Shown here piece after piece: positions 44,874 to 56,451 of a stretch of 64,000 nt of DNA (the stretch's first letter is position 1; each line of letters opens with the position of its first letter). The notes below the pieces were generated by a model that saw only the letters and a program-made list of their open reading frames with translations, had not been told where the DNA came from and ran no database searches. The position numbers and the translations under genes were made by a program. Source of the DNA: Dichomitus squalens LYAD-421 SS1 (Eukaryota; Basidiomycota; Agaricomycetes; Polyporales; Polyporaceae); assembly GCF_000275845.1 (NCBI RefSeq), contig NW_006766891.1, positions 340,207 to 404,206 of the forward strand, in the 5' to 3' direction.

Positions 44874-45671
44874 ATGTTCTCCGCCTCTCGCCCAGCCTTC
44901 TCGCGCCCTTTGATTCCCCGCGCCCTCTCCAGTCGCCTCCGTCGATCATACGCCTCCTCTTCTGCCTACCTCGACCCTGCCCTTGCACGCCATCCCTCCG
45001 TCACGACAACCCCAGAAGACATTTCCCCCAAACTCCGCCACGAGCTCGAGAGTGCGTTGAGAGTGGACCAGGCCGGTGAACTTGCTGCCAATTACATCTA
45101 CAAGGGCCAGCACGACGTCCTTGGTCGCCAGCCACTCACCGGGCCCCTCATCCAAGTACGTGCAGCCCCCCGCCTTCCTCATCCTCCTTGACCTCGCACT
45201 CACGCCTATCAGGAAATGTGGGACCAAGAGAAAAAGCACCTCGCCGTCATGAACAAGCTTCAGACACAGCACCGTGTTCGCCCAACCCTTTTTTGGGAGC
45301 TCGCCCGTGTCGGCGGCTACGGTCTCGGCGCCGTCACGGCTCTCATGGGCAAGGAGGCTGCAATGGCATGCACCGAAGCCGTCGAGACCGTCATCGGCGA
45401 GCATTACGACGAGTGCGTACCGTCCTCTGTTCACCTGATCAACCTCGCTGACATTCCATTCAGCCAACTCAAGGCTCTTGAAGAACTCCCCCCAGATCAC
45501 CCTAGCGTACCCCTTCTGAAGGACGTCATCCGCGAATTCAGAGACGACGAGCTTGAGCACTTGGATATCGCGGTAGAGAACGACTCCCAGAAAGCTCCTG
45601 CACATGCACTTCTAAGCACCGTCGTTGGCACAGGATGCAAGGTGGCTATCGAGTTATGCAAGAGATTCTAG
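44874..45671 (+). CDS. COQ7: COQ7/CLK-1 demethoxyubiquinone hydroxylase
   Basis: Exons 44,874-45,155; 45,213-45,412; 45,464-45,671 give 229 residues. The N-terminus (MFSASRPAFSRPLIPRALSS) is a mitochondrial presequence. The di-iron carboxylate ligands are visible in DQAGELAANYIYKGQ, EMWDQEKKHL (E-x2-H type), EAVETVIGEHY and FRDDELEHLDIA. The enzyme hydroxylates demethoxyubiquinone in the penultimate step of coenzyme Q synthesis at the inner mitochondrial membrane. Length and the two-repeat helical layout match the family. The start is the first ATG and gives the presequence. No defects. Confidence 0.96.
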
Positions 45672-46362
45672 GGCGGGATGTCTCGCACAATGTAGAAGTT
45701 TGGACCGGACTGTACCATAGTAATCTTTGCGATACAACGCCATCGTACTTATCCACCTCTCAATCCGTCGTCTCAGCCTCAGGAGCAGGCGCGATGCGTG
45801 CCAGGGACTCTCCCTTGCGTTTGCCTGTCCAGTCCCACACCCCCTATAAAAGAACGCGTCAAGAAAGCGCGAAGTGAACGTTCATGGGGCTACGCACGAA
45901 TTGATGATAAGAGAGGGCAAAGATGGCGGCAGGGAAGACAATCATGCCCAGGATGGACTGCCTTGCTGTCCTTGAGTTGAAGCGAAAGTGCTTGTATACA
46001 TCTTCGCGCTATACATACGTGCACAAAGCAATCAGGAGACGATGACGAGAGCAGAAAACGCAGCGCACGCACCATCACATTCCACCGCTCAACGGCGGGG
46101 TCAAGCTGTGTCCAACGTCAGACGTCCGTTGTACCCTCAATTGGAGAAATACGAGCATTCACCTTTGTGTACCCTGCATGAGCAAAAAATATGAATGAGA
46201 AAGGGCGAAGGCGAGCATGGGGAGGGACGCACCGTGTCCGGCCATGGTGGATAGAGACTCAGTCGTTGCCGATCGCAGGCGCCCGGCTCTTGACCTCTAA
46301 CCACCACCTTCCCGACTCTCCCACCCTTCCTCTCTCCCTCCTGCCCTTGGCATCCGTTCGAT
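45672..46362. other. Intergenic region between COQ7 and the RRM/G-patch gene
   Basis: 691 bp holding the COQ7 3' region and the next promoter. Only short unconvincing frames occur. The last 60 bp before 46,363 are pyrimidine-rich. Confidence 0.5.
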
Positions 46363-49272
46363 ATGACTCACAACAGAGAATGGGACAAGGGAAAGCAGGC
46401 TGACTACGGCGGATGGCAGCCACCACCGCGCAGCAACGGCCACATGCGAGACGACGACTGGTATGGCGGCGACGCCGGCGGTAACTTCAAGCGCAGGAAA
46501 TACAACGACGGTGTGCGTGTTTCGCTCCCACATACACTGGTCACACACTGATATCTGTCTCTGTATAGGGCTATGACCAGTCCCAAGGCTGGGACGACTC
46601 CGGCTACGACCAAGGGAGCTCCTACCAAGATGATCGCTACCACAAGGGTGGCGGGGGCATGTACAACAAGAAGCGGCTCGTCCCCAGCGAGCCCAGTCCA
46701 CACGTCATCTTCCTTGGGCTTGACCCTGACTTCACCGAGTCCGACGTACGTGTCCTCTCCCTCACATACTATTCTCGTCCCGCTGCAGCGACCGCAAGAG
46801 ACGCCGAGCACTAACTCCGGTCGACGTTGACAGATGCAAGCGTACCTGACGAGCAACAAGTGCAGCATCGAGTCGGTCACCATCATCCGAGACAGATCTA
46901 CAGGCACTTGCCCCATCCTCCTTCATAGCGTTCCGCAGTGCATTGACGTCTTCTCTTTCCCCGCCTCGCCGCCTTGAACGCATGAACGCCTCCCGCACAT
47001 CGCCCCTCCGCACGCGACCTTATAGGTGTCTCGAAGGGCTTCGGCTTCGCCCAATTCACCACGACGGAACACGCCCGCGCGTTCGTCGACCCCTTGTTTC
47101 CCTTCATACAGATCCCGCCGCCCGCCTCTCACGGCGCGACCGCGCGCGCTGCGTTCTACCGCGCCGTAGAACAGAACATACCGCAGCCCCCAGGCGGACG
47201 ACGCGTCAAGATCGACTATTCACAGTCCGCTGCCCCTGGGGAGCGCCGCGGACCCAAGGGGACATTGCAGTCGAACGACGGGACGCGCGACATCGGCAAC
47301 GTCCAGGCGCCTGTCCTGCTCTTCCGTGGGCTGGATCCGCTGAGCGGCCCGCAAGCCATCGCCCAAGCTATGAAGCTGAGTGCAGGCCCGGGGAAGGAGG
47401 GCGCTAAGGGCATGCGGAGGATCATCTTGATCAAGGACAAGGTCACGACGGCCAGCTGGGGATTTGCGTTCGTGGAGTTCGTCGACATCCAGGTGCGTCC
47501 GTCGTTCTCTCGTGCTAGAGTGCACAGTTGACAGCAGTCGCAGTCGGCATCTGCTGTCTTGGCTTCCACCATGTCTCCGCAGCTGCACCCGAATGGGTTC
47601 CGCATCTCTGACCGCCCCGTCGCTGCGTCGTTTGCGCACCCATATTCCTTCCAACCCATTCCCGACTACTCACTACGAGATGAGGCGTGCGTGATGGCGA
47701 CAAGCACGCTGGGCGGCGTGGAAGGAGTGTGGGTGCGGTACTGGGACGAGGCGTCCACGGCGGCCGTGCTCGAGTTCACGGTGGAGGAAGAGGCCCCGTC
47801 CACTAGTGCCACCCCTGCCCCAAAGGAGAAGAAGGAGAAGAAAAAGAAGGGTGAGTACCAGGGAGGTTCTGAATATGATCTCCGTCACTCACGGAGACGT
47901 GCCCTTGCAGATACCACGCAAGAGACATCTGTCGAGGCCTCCGCCCTACCCGTATCTGACAAACCAGTGACTTTGAGCTTCAAAGGCGGCTTGTCGATAG
48001 CAAAGCCTGGCCCGGCTGGACCATCCAAGAAGGCCGTGCCCCTGTCCCAGGCTTTCTCGATGGACGACGCTGCTGAGGGCGAAGGGGATGCGACTACGAC
48101 TGACGCGACTGCGACCGAAGATCCGAAGGGTTTGTCGCGATGCTGGGAGACACAAGTTTGTGCGGGTTGGCTGACCGTGTTGTCTCGGCTGGTGTAGTTG
48201 CTGCCTCTAAGAGAGTCGCTCCGCTGATCGCGAGCAAGAAGGTCTGTTTCCGCATTGCCCGCTGTTTATGAAACCGACGCTGAGCCGTTCATCGTCTCGC
48301 AGACTGTGAACAACATCAACAAGTGGAACCAGGTTCAGGATGTCCTACATCATGACGCACCGCAAGAAGTACCCGCCACGCAACCGGTTAGCATGCTTAC
48401 TTTGTCCTTGACGCTTATGTTCACCCCGTGCAGGTGGAGACTCCAGCCCCGGTTGCTCCTGTCGCCGCAACACAGCCGGCTGCTGTCAAGGCTTCTACGC
48501 TCACCGAGACCGCGGAGACTGAGTTCGAATTCTCAGACACCAAAGCCATGATTTGTCTGCTCTGTGCGCGACAATTCAAATCGCTCGATCAGCTCAAACG
48601 ACACAACAAAGAGTCGGACCTTCACAAGGTTGGTCATCCGTCCCAAGACGTCCACCTAAACCCCTTATGCCATAACGATCCCCATCTCCAGAAAAACTTC
48701 AAAGACGCAGCCTTGCGCGAAGTCGCCAGAGAGAAGGTCCGCGCCGCGCGCGCAAAGGCCGAGGCCCAGCAGCCAAAGTACCGCGATCGTGCGTCGGAGC
48801 GGCGCGTCATGCACAACCAGCCCGATGTACCCCGCCCTTCGTCTGATGACAAGCCGGTTGCCAAGCGCAAGCACTCGGAGGGTCCCCCACCACCGGAACC
48901 GCCACCCGCCCCACCCGTCAATCCTGGCAAGGACGAAAGCAACATTGGGAACAAGTTGTTGAAGATGATGGGCTGGAAAGAGGGGCAAGGCCTGGGTACG
49001 GAAGGCGAGGGCAGAGTGGATCCTATGTGCGTCTCTTCAATTGCATATCTTTCAGGCTGTTGCTCATGACGCGTTCTGCTGTAGCCAAACGGCCCTCTAT
49101 GCCGCCGGTGCTGGGCTTGGGGCGACGAAACCGAAGGATATCACCAAGTTAGCCAGCGATTATACCGGATACGTCAATCTGGCCAAGGATGCTGTACGTT
49201 TTCGTCAGCGCTGCTTCTTATTAAGTCTGCTTATATATTCATCATCAGGCTCGTGAGCGATATGGAAGCTAA
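46363..49272 (+). CDS. RNA-binding splicing factor, RBM5/RBM10-like (RRM, zinc finger, G-patch)
   Basis: Twelve exons, 726 residues: 46,363-46,512; 46,569-46,745; 46,834-46,903; 47,026-47,492; 47,544-47,850; 47,911-48,129; 48,198-48,241; 48,303-48,386; 48,434-48,628; 48,692-49,026; 49,085-49,193; 49,249-49,272. Domains: glycine/arginine-rich start; RRM1 (HVIFLGLDPDFTESD, GFGFAQFTTTEHA); RRM2 (VLLFRGLDPLSG, WGFAFVEFVDI); a C2H2 finger (CLLCARQFKSLDQLKRHNKE); and a G-patch (NKLLKMMGWKEGQGLGTEGE). G-patch proteins recruit and activate DEAH helicases in the spliceosome. No OCRE repeat is recognised. The third intron must begin GC rather than GT (46,904) to keep the RNP motif. The RBM5/10 name is a family-level inference. 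Confidence 0.87.
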
Positions 49273-49665
49273 GCATACCGCTAAGCTGCCAATCGCTGTT
49301 CTTTTGTACGCATACTGTATCCCAGCTGTTGCCACTGCTGTAATGTTGTCTAAGCTTTGTTTTCGATACGCGGCCATTCTGTGTCTCCCTTTTCAGTGTC
49401 CTTACTATATCACCCGCGTTTCTGTCCATGCTGAGATGCACAACTGTAAGGGTGACATTGACCCTTAGCACGATCAAGCCCGGTAATGTGCACATATACC
49501 CGCCGGTAGGTGAGAGCGTAAGTTCTCAGTCATTCTGCCTTTTGGCGCTATGACGGGCGGGTTCAAGCCACTTCACACTAACGTTGTCTTGATAACAACT
49601 CTGTTAAATCATACACACATCTCCACTTTTAGAGTACTCTCTGCAACTGCATAGATGCGACGTAT
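49273..49665. other. Convergent 393-bp gap
   Basis: Lies between the 3' ends of the G-patch gene and the GH3 gene. No coding signal or repeat is recognised. Confidence 0.5.
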
Positions 49666-52600
49666 CTATAGCCCAACCCAAGTGAAACCCTGCTCCAAGG
49701 CGAACTCGCCCTCCAGCACTATGTCCGCGCTACTCTTCCCGATGTGCACGCCGTATATGCCCGGGACCGCCTTCCATTGCTGTCCAGGCGTGTCCCACCA
49801 CGACACTGCATACTTGTCCAGCTTGACTGTGACAGTCTGGCTTTCCCCAGGAGCAATGTCGCGGGCTTTTGTGAAGCCACGCAACTGCAGCTTGGGCGTG
49901 GTCAGCCCGATGTCGGGTAGGGATATGTAAACCTGAATGACTGCGGAGCCCACGACAGCTCCGGTGTTGGTCACGGTGACGCTGACCTCGAGTTCGAAGT
50001 CGGGACCTTTGTGGACCGAGGTGGTGGAGAGCGCGAGATGGGAGAACGAGAACGTCGTGTATGATAGGCCATATCTGACGAGGCACGCGGCAGACTCAGC
50101 ACGGAATGTTCTACGTTGCGAACGAGGACAGCACGTACCCGAAGGGGAACAGCGGCTTAATTTTCTTGGCCTCATAACCCTTGTAGCCAACGAAGAGGTC
50201 CTCACGATAGTGAATCTGACCATTCTCACTCTTGAAGTTCGGGTACGCAGGAATGTCCTGGACGCGTACAGGTAACGTGAGAGGTAGTCGTCCGCTGGGG
50301 TTGATTGTCCCGTAGATAACGTCAGACAGGGCATTCCCAACTTCGTTACCGGAGTACCACGCTTGGATGATACCATGCACTTCGTCCACCCAAGGCATAG
50401 CGACTGCAGAGCCCTTTTGATGCACAGATTGGATTGTATACAGCAGAAGAACGGGGTGGACTCACAGCCTGGATGACGACGACAGTGTTGGAGTTGGCCT
50501 TCCCGACACGAGCGATAAGCTCGTTCTGTCTTCCGGGCATGTCAAGACTGGGCCTATCGAAGCCTTCACTCTCCCAGTCTGGAGACAACCCAGCGACAAG
50601 AATGACGACGTCGGAGGAAGCGGCCAACTGCTCTGCTGCGACGAGAGCCTCTTCTTCATCGATCTTCTCTATACCACCCAACCGCTAAAGAATATTTCAT
50701 TTGATCGCACTCCCCAGATTGCCTGACTCAAACAAGAAGTTGTCACTCACGACTCCGCGCATCAGGGCTGGTTGTGACCTATCCGACTCCGGGCCTTCGG
50801 GAGGCTTTGTGTTCGTATACTCAACAAGGATGTCGACGGGAACGCCGGCAGTGAGCGAAACGGTGCCCAGCTCTTCCACTGTACCTTGGCTGAGCGTAAT
50901 GAGTGCGCAGGGTGGTTTCCATGAGATTGGGACTGTACATACCCATAGAAGAAATCGCCCGGACGCTGCTTGGTCCAATTGTCGATGGTCAACTCGCCGT
51001 TGACGTACAACTTTGCTCGCCCGGCGACAGTAAGACCGAGGTCATAGTCAGCCGTCTTATCCATCGTCAGTTTACCGCGAAGCTTGATCGTCCATGTCTC
51101 GGTCAGACCCAATGGCAGGAAATCGTTCAGCTTGACTCGGGTGTCTTGAAGGACGTATTCCATGACGGGATCACCCGTAGGGTTCCCGTGCTTGTCATGG
51201 TTGTAAAAGGTGCAAGACCATCCTGGCTCACCGGACGGCGTTTGCAGGTACGCCTCTAGGGTCGGCGTGAACTTGTGTGCTGTAAACACAACGTCAGTGA
51301 TTGTACAATGTACCTTCAGCCCGTACTTGCCATAGCAACCAACTTCGTGCTTGAACTCAATGCCTTCCGGCGCGTTGGCCACGAGTCCTTCAAAGGGCGT
51401 CACGACGTAGGTGGGTCTCAAGGCGGCAGATCCTCCGCCTGATATGACTCTTTCCTTGACCTTCGGACCAATCAAAGCAACAGTTTTCACCTTCCCGTCC
51501 TTCACAGGTAAGACGTTTCCGGCATTCTTCAGTACGACCATGCCCTCTGCAGCGAGCCTTCTGCAGAACGCACGACCCTCGGGCGAGTCGCGGGATCGCT
51601 CTTCGCCGTCGCCAAAGACGACATCGGGGTTGCGACGAGCCTGACGCTGGACAAAGCTGAGGATACGCGTAGCGTGCTCGTCGAGTGTCGACTCGAACAC
51701 CTTCTGGCACGATAGCAGGTGGCCAATCAGCAATGGAGTACGCCATCGGGGAGGGCCCGGCATCTCTATGTCAAGTCCCGCGTTGATCGCGAGGTCAGAG
51801 CTGTAGGTGCCGAACCTATGTGAGGGGTGAGTAGAAGTCGAACACATCTCAAGGACAACCGTGAATACCAATCGCTCATGACGATGCCGTCGAAGCCCCA
51901 CTCCTTCCTCAATATGTTCTGGAGCAGTGTTGGGTTCTCGGCACAATGGATGCCGTTGATTCTCCCGTAGCTGCCAGCATGATTAGTTGATGTGCGCTTC
52001 CTCGGTCGAAGGTAATTCGACAAACGATGTCATGAAAGCCCATGGCTGAGCTTTCTTCTGTGCAAGCATAAAGCTGGTAGCACCCCCATGAGATTGCTTA
52101 CCCGTGATGACAGACCGAGGAGACAGGGCATACGGATAGAGATAAATCTCTCGCAGAGCACGCTCTGACATGACGGACTCTGCGGCAGTCCGCTCATGCT
52201 CCTGGTCATTCCCGACGAAGTGTTTGATAGTAGCCGCGACGCCTTGGGCCTGCAGGCCATCTACGTATGCTGCCGCCATCATGCCTATCGAGATATGAGG
52301 ATATCAGCTTCCTCAGGAAGACGAATCATTTATCTAAAGCCATACCCGACAAATGCGGGTCCTCAGAGAAGGATTCGAATGCACGACCGCCAAGAGGGTT
52401 ACGCTGGAGATTACAAGTCGGCGCGAGCAATATTACGGAAGACTTGATCTTGGCCTCCTCGCCGAGAAAGGAGCCGACTTTGTAAAGAGCATCGGTATCG
52501 AAGGTGGAAGCCAGTGAGGTGGCACACTACGCGCCCAGCATGTCAGTCAACGTTCGGGGATACGATTTGAGGCTCCAAGAAGTACCGGGAGGCACTGTGC

Positions 52601-52854
52601 AGGAGTAGCGATGAAGTGTGAGGATCCGCGAACTCCCTTGATAGCGGACAGAATTGATTAGTTTCAATGATCCCTGCTGAACCTGGCTGAATACAGACGT
52701 TGGGTCCATCGCTCATACGAACGGCGGGAATGCCGAGCCGGTCTACTGCGTTAGTATTCCACCAGTTAGGGCCACTGAGGAGCCTGATCTTTTCCTCAGT
52801 CGTCAGCTTCTTGACGAGGTCAGGGATAGACGCGTTCAGGAATGAGTGCGACAT
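49666..52854 (-). CDS. GH3 beta-glucosidase with PA14 domain, probably intracellular
   Basis: A minus-strand gene with many short introns, starting MSHSFLNASIPDLVKKLTTE at 52,854 (first exon to 52,699, second 52,586-52,636) and ending WVGL-stop at 49,666. GH3 blocks are seen in order: IRLLSGPNWWNT, RMSDGPNGVRG, CLPCATSLASTFD, RNPLGGRAFESFSEDP, TIKHFVGNDQEHER, SYGRINGIHC and GFDGIVMSDW, where D is the catalytic nucleophile. The ESEGFDR region supplies the probable acid/base glutamate. A PA14 domain (TPSGEPGWSCTFYN...KLRGKLTMDKTADYDLGLT) is inserted between the catalytic sub-domains, then a fibronectin-III-like tail. No signal peptide is visible, so it likely acts in the cytoplasm on imported oligosaccharides or glycosides. 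No internal stops are needed. Confidence 0.9.
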
Positions 52855-53767
52855 CGTGCCGTCGCCTTCGAGTCACTAAATGTAGTCAGTGTACCCTCGA
52901 GCGCGCTGGGGACAGGCAACATGAGAAAGGCTTATATGAGTGTGCTACGCTCGGGAAAACCTCGGAATGGCATCCAAGCCGTGTGTCGGGCCGCCGGCTT
53001 GACGACGAAGGGGAGCACACCGAATGTGTTCCAAGGCTGTAGAGTTCACCCAATTCTCTGGCGGCGAAATGAATAATTTGTGCCTGCTTTATCGTTGACC
53101 TAGAGCCATTATAGGAATAGGACTCACATTCTGCACAGGGCGGATCGTATATTTTTGGAAAGCGGAGAATTGGGGGCTCGATAAGAAGGACATCTGCTGT
53201 ACTATGTACATAGAACCGCGACTGCCTACCGAGCATGCCCAATGTGTACCGTGACCCGTGGTTCCGATGAGAAAACATGTACGGAGGGTTTTGCGTCAGG
53301 ATGCGAGTCATGGGATGCCGGTTGACGATAGTGTAGTGAGACGCCGATGGCTCGGGATTCCGGCGCGAAGGTCAAGCATCAAACCACCGTGACGGGCACG
53401 CGTGCCTTGCCAGCCCGGGTCGAAGCGCTGGTATTCGCCGAATGTCTCGGAGCGTTACAATCGGTCCTTGCCCCCCAACGTTGGTTCAACGCCCCCCCCC
53501 CCCGTCGAGTCGGTTTGCGGAAGCAGCGAAACCCAAAGCTTTTCCCGACGTGTGAAGTTGGTCGTGGCATCTCTATCATTCCATGATGGGTAGTCAGGCA
53601 TGTCATTCGTATCTTCGTACATGAAAGATGAGCAGGTACTATCGAGCAAGGTTCTTGAATCGCTACTTATACATCACGGTCAGGCTTAGAGCCGCTGGCT
53701 GCGACTCGATCTGCGGGAAAGCGATCAGAGAACGCTCATCGGACACCTTCTGAATGGGATACACATA
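52855..53767. other. Region without a recognised gene
   Basis: 913 bp between the GH3 start and the end of the PSD-family gene. A run of 12 C lies at 53,492-53,503. Short open frames show no domains. It includes the GH3 promoter. Confidence 0.5.
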
Positions 53768-55078
53768 CTAGGCGGCGGTCTGCTTGGGGACGGGCTGGCC
53801 AGTGCCAATGCGGCTACCAAACTTGTAGTGCGTGTTCATCTCCTGGTTCAACACGACCTTCGCCTCCTTCTGGAACACCATCACGATGTCCGACCCGCCC
53901 AACTGGAAGCACGAGATCTCCTGGCCCTTCTCGACGTAGTCGCCCTTCTTCACGCTCAGCACCACCGACGACACCTGCGCCATGCCGATCGGCAGCACGG
54001 CGACGAGCCCGATGTCGCTCTCGATGAGGATGAGCCCGCGGGCCTGGATGAACTGGTAGCCGGGGGAGTCGGGCGCGTCGGGCACGAGCTCCGCGGAGAC
54101 CTTCTGGGAGCGGTTTGCGTTCCGGCGGATGGCCTCCTGGTGGGAGACGACGCGAGAGTCGTCCTTCTTGGGTCTGATTTGGCGGTGCATCCCAAGGTGC
54201 GGCCGGCCCCCCGGGGTCTTCGAGTCGGCCTCCTTGAGGACGACCTCGAGGTAGCAGAGGCCGGGGATGACCTTCGCCTCGAGGACGCGGCCCGAGACAG
54301 GCGCGTGCTGGCGGTGGTAATCGGTCGTATTGAGGAAGGAGTGCGTGAAGACTCCTCCAGCGAAGGCGGGTCCGTAGTAGGTCCCGGAGGCCTCGTCATC
54401 GAGCAGCTGGCTGATGCTCCACGGGACGCCCTTGACGTCGAAGGTGGTCACGTCCGCAGTGTCCTCGTTGATCGGCCACTGCCCGTCGAAGGAGCAGTCG
54501 GCGGGGCAGACGATGGCGGTGGGGTCGTCGCGGTCAGCAATGGGACGGAAAGTGGGGTTGATGTGACGTGCGAAGAAGTCGTTGAAGTTCTTCCATCCCC
54601 CGGATGGACGGGGGTATTGGTCGAAGAAGTCGGTCTCAGGGGTGTCGCGGTAAGCCAGGGAGTCCGCGAAGGTCTGAATGGTTTCCTCGTCGATAGACTC
54701 CGGTTTGTCCATCCAAAGCCCCATCTCCTGAGCGTACTCGATGAGCCAGTCCGACAGCCAGCGCCACGGGCTGCGCGACGCAGGGTCGATGGGGCTCTGG
54801 TGATCGCGAACAGGAGGGAGGTCAAGAACGAAGTAGAACATGCAGATATGGTAGTACACGTTTTTGCCGGAGTAGTCCTCGGTCGGCTTCCAGTGAACGA
54901 AGTCATCCATGAATCTGATGTAGCCATCGACGGAGTGGATGTTGAACGTGTCGAATTCCTTCAGGCCGGTGGCGTGGGCCATCAGGAAAGACTGCTCGAA
55001 AGCGGTCTTGAAGTCCGGGTTCTCCGTGAAGTACGCGACCAACTTCTGGACAATGCTCGTAGTAGGAACGTACGACAT
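53768..55078 (-). CDS. Phosphatidylserine-decarboxylase-family enzyme (PSD-like decarboxylase)
   Basis: A single uninterrupted frame of 436 residues starts MSYVPTTSIVQKLVAYF at 55,078; upstream in-frame codons exist, but this ATG follows a TATA box and leader. Family motifs: NFNDFFARHINPTFRPI, VCPADCSFDGQW, GVFTHSFLNTTDYHRQHAPV, GLILIESDIGLVAVLPIGMAQVSSV and CFQLGGSDIVMVFQ. The last holds the G-G-S site where self-cleavage makes the pyruvoyl cofactor. No membrane anchor or mitochondrial presequence is seen. The N-terminal helical domain resembles the group of soluble fungal PSD-like enzymes that includes amino-acid (tryptophan) decarboxylases. The substrate cannot be told from sequence; a lipid or an aromatic amino acid are both possible. 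Confidence 0.85.
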   Translation of the reverse strand: MSYVPTTSIVQKLVAYFTENPDFKTAFEQSFLMAHATGLKEFDTFNIHSVDGYIRFMDDFVHWKPTEDYSGKNVYYHICMFYFVLDLPPVRDHQSPIDPASRSPWRWLSDWLIEYAQEMGLWMDKPESIDEETIQTFADSLAYRDTPETDFFDQYPRPSGGWKNFNDFFARHINPTFRPIADRDDPTAIVCPADCSFDGQWPINEDTADVTTFDVKGVPWSISQLLDDEASGTYYGPAFAGGVFTHSFLNTTDYHRQHAPVSGRVLEAKVIPGLCYLEVVLKEADSKTPGGRPHLGMHRQIRPKKDDSRVVSHQEAIRRNANRSQKVSAELVPDAPDSPGYQFIQARGLILIESDIGLVAVLPIGMAQVSSVVLSVKKGDYVEKGQEISCFQLGGSDIVMVFQKEAKVVLNQEMNTHYKFGSRIGTGQPVPKQTAA

Positions 55079-56451
55079 GGCTGAAGGATGGCAAGTCAGA
55101 AGGCAAGACGTTACTTGATGTTGGCGAAAGTCCCTTACTGTGAAACTGCGGTAGAATGGACACAACGATAGAGCGGGTCGATGAGGGGCTGGCTGACTGA
55201 AAGCGACGTTGAAAGTTGCTGAGAAGGTAGGCCGTGAACTACCCAGTTTTTATAGATACTTGACCGCCAAATATTGGGGTGCTTAACGTCATGCCACCGC
55301 ACAATGCTGCTCCGATGGCTGGCTAGCGAAGTCCACGACCGAGTCCGACACATACTCGCTCGGTATGAAACAGGGAAGAGTCCAGCCTGAGTCCGGCACA
55401 GGTCAACACCGTACGGCTGGTGGCACTCATACGCGCTCATGACAGAACCACCGCGCCTTGAGGTACACTCGTGACCGAAGAGGCGCGTCGAGTGCACTGG
55501 AAAGAAGGCTTCCGAGAATCTAACCACGTCAATCCCCCACCTCGTGGAAGGCAAGGCACTCCAGCCACGCAGCACCTGTCATACGAAGGACCGAGGAGAG
55601 GACTGGGACTGTGACTGGGGAACTCCGGTTGACGCCTACTAATGGTTCGAGAGCCGGAAGAGATTCCATTGTTGGATAAGAACGCAAAGTCGCTCCGGCA
55701 TGTTCGAGGCGCTGAGATGTGCTTCAGAAGAATGCAGACAAATACGTATGCTCACCATGTCCGAAGAGTAGCTCCTAACCTCGTGGGCCACTGCCCCCAG
55801 TGGGGAAACGCATGTCCGAACCTGACGTCGTCAAGTTGGGCGGAGAGGCCACGGATCCTGCATGGCTGCGAGTAGTACCGACGTGTTGAAGCGCCCAAGA
55901 GGGGGAGGACGAATCGGCGGAGAAAAGAGGGAGTCGTGTAGTACGTAGGCGACGTCAATCTGGGGAGTTGACAAGTCTCCCGGTTCTCGGCGGAGACGTG
56001 TGGTAAACGTCATATCTTTGCGGTGGGATGTCATTATAGTGTACCTGAATAACGAGAGGGGGTGAGGGCGAGCACCAAGTTGTTCATGCCAGTCATGTGG
56101 ATCCTGGCCCGTCACCTGCTTAGCCTGTCATGGCAAATCAGACGATTCTGTGTTAATGCCAGAGCGACAGTTCTGTCCGTCATCATGCGCACCGTCAGTT
56201 GCAAGTAGGGAAGGGACGTGAGCGTCCATTCGTCTGTTGAGGAGTCGCGGCAGCGAGCGCCCAGAGGACGGTGATTGGCAGAGCAGGCGCCTGCATGAAC
56301 ATCCGAGAGATAAGATAGACGCTCGTGGAAGGCGTCGGAGAGCGCTCGAATGGCCTCGGCCACGAGTCCTTGCTTCGAGTCCTCTCGAGCACCGTTCGCA
56401 ACACATCTCCCAGTGCCTGCCCCAATCACCTGTGAGTACACAACCACGATC
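55079..56451. other. 1.4-kb intergenic region
   Basis: Holds the PSD-family promoter on the left and the UPF0538 promoter on the right. No frame shows a recognisable domain or consistent splicing on either strand. No repeats are noticed. Confidence 0.5.
55247..55254 (-). promoter_or_regulatory. TATA box of the PSD-family gene
   Basis: The minus strand reads TATAAAAA about 170 bases upstream of the start codon at 55,078, followed by a pyrimidine-rich leader with TCA-type initiator candidates. Such a strong TATA box is uncommon among the other genes here and suggests regulated expression. Confidence 0.5.

Noticed and set aside
53828..55084. 418-codon plus-strand ORF
   Set aside because: Antisense shadow of the PSD-family gene, caused by high GC at third positions.
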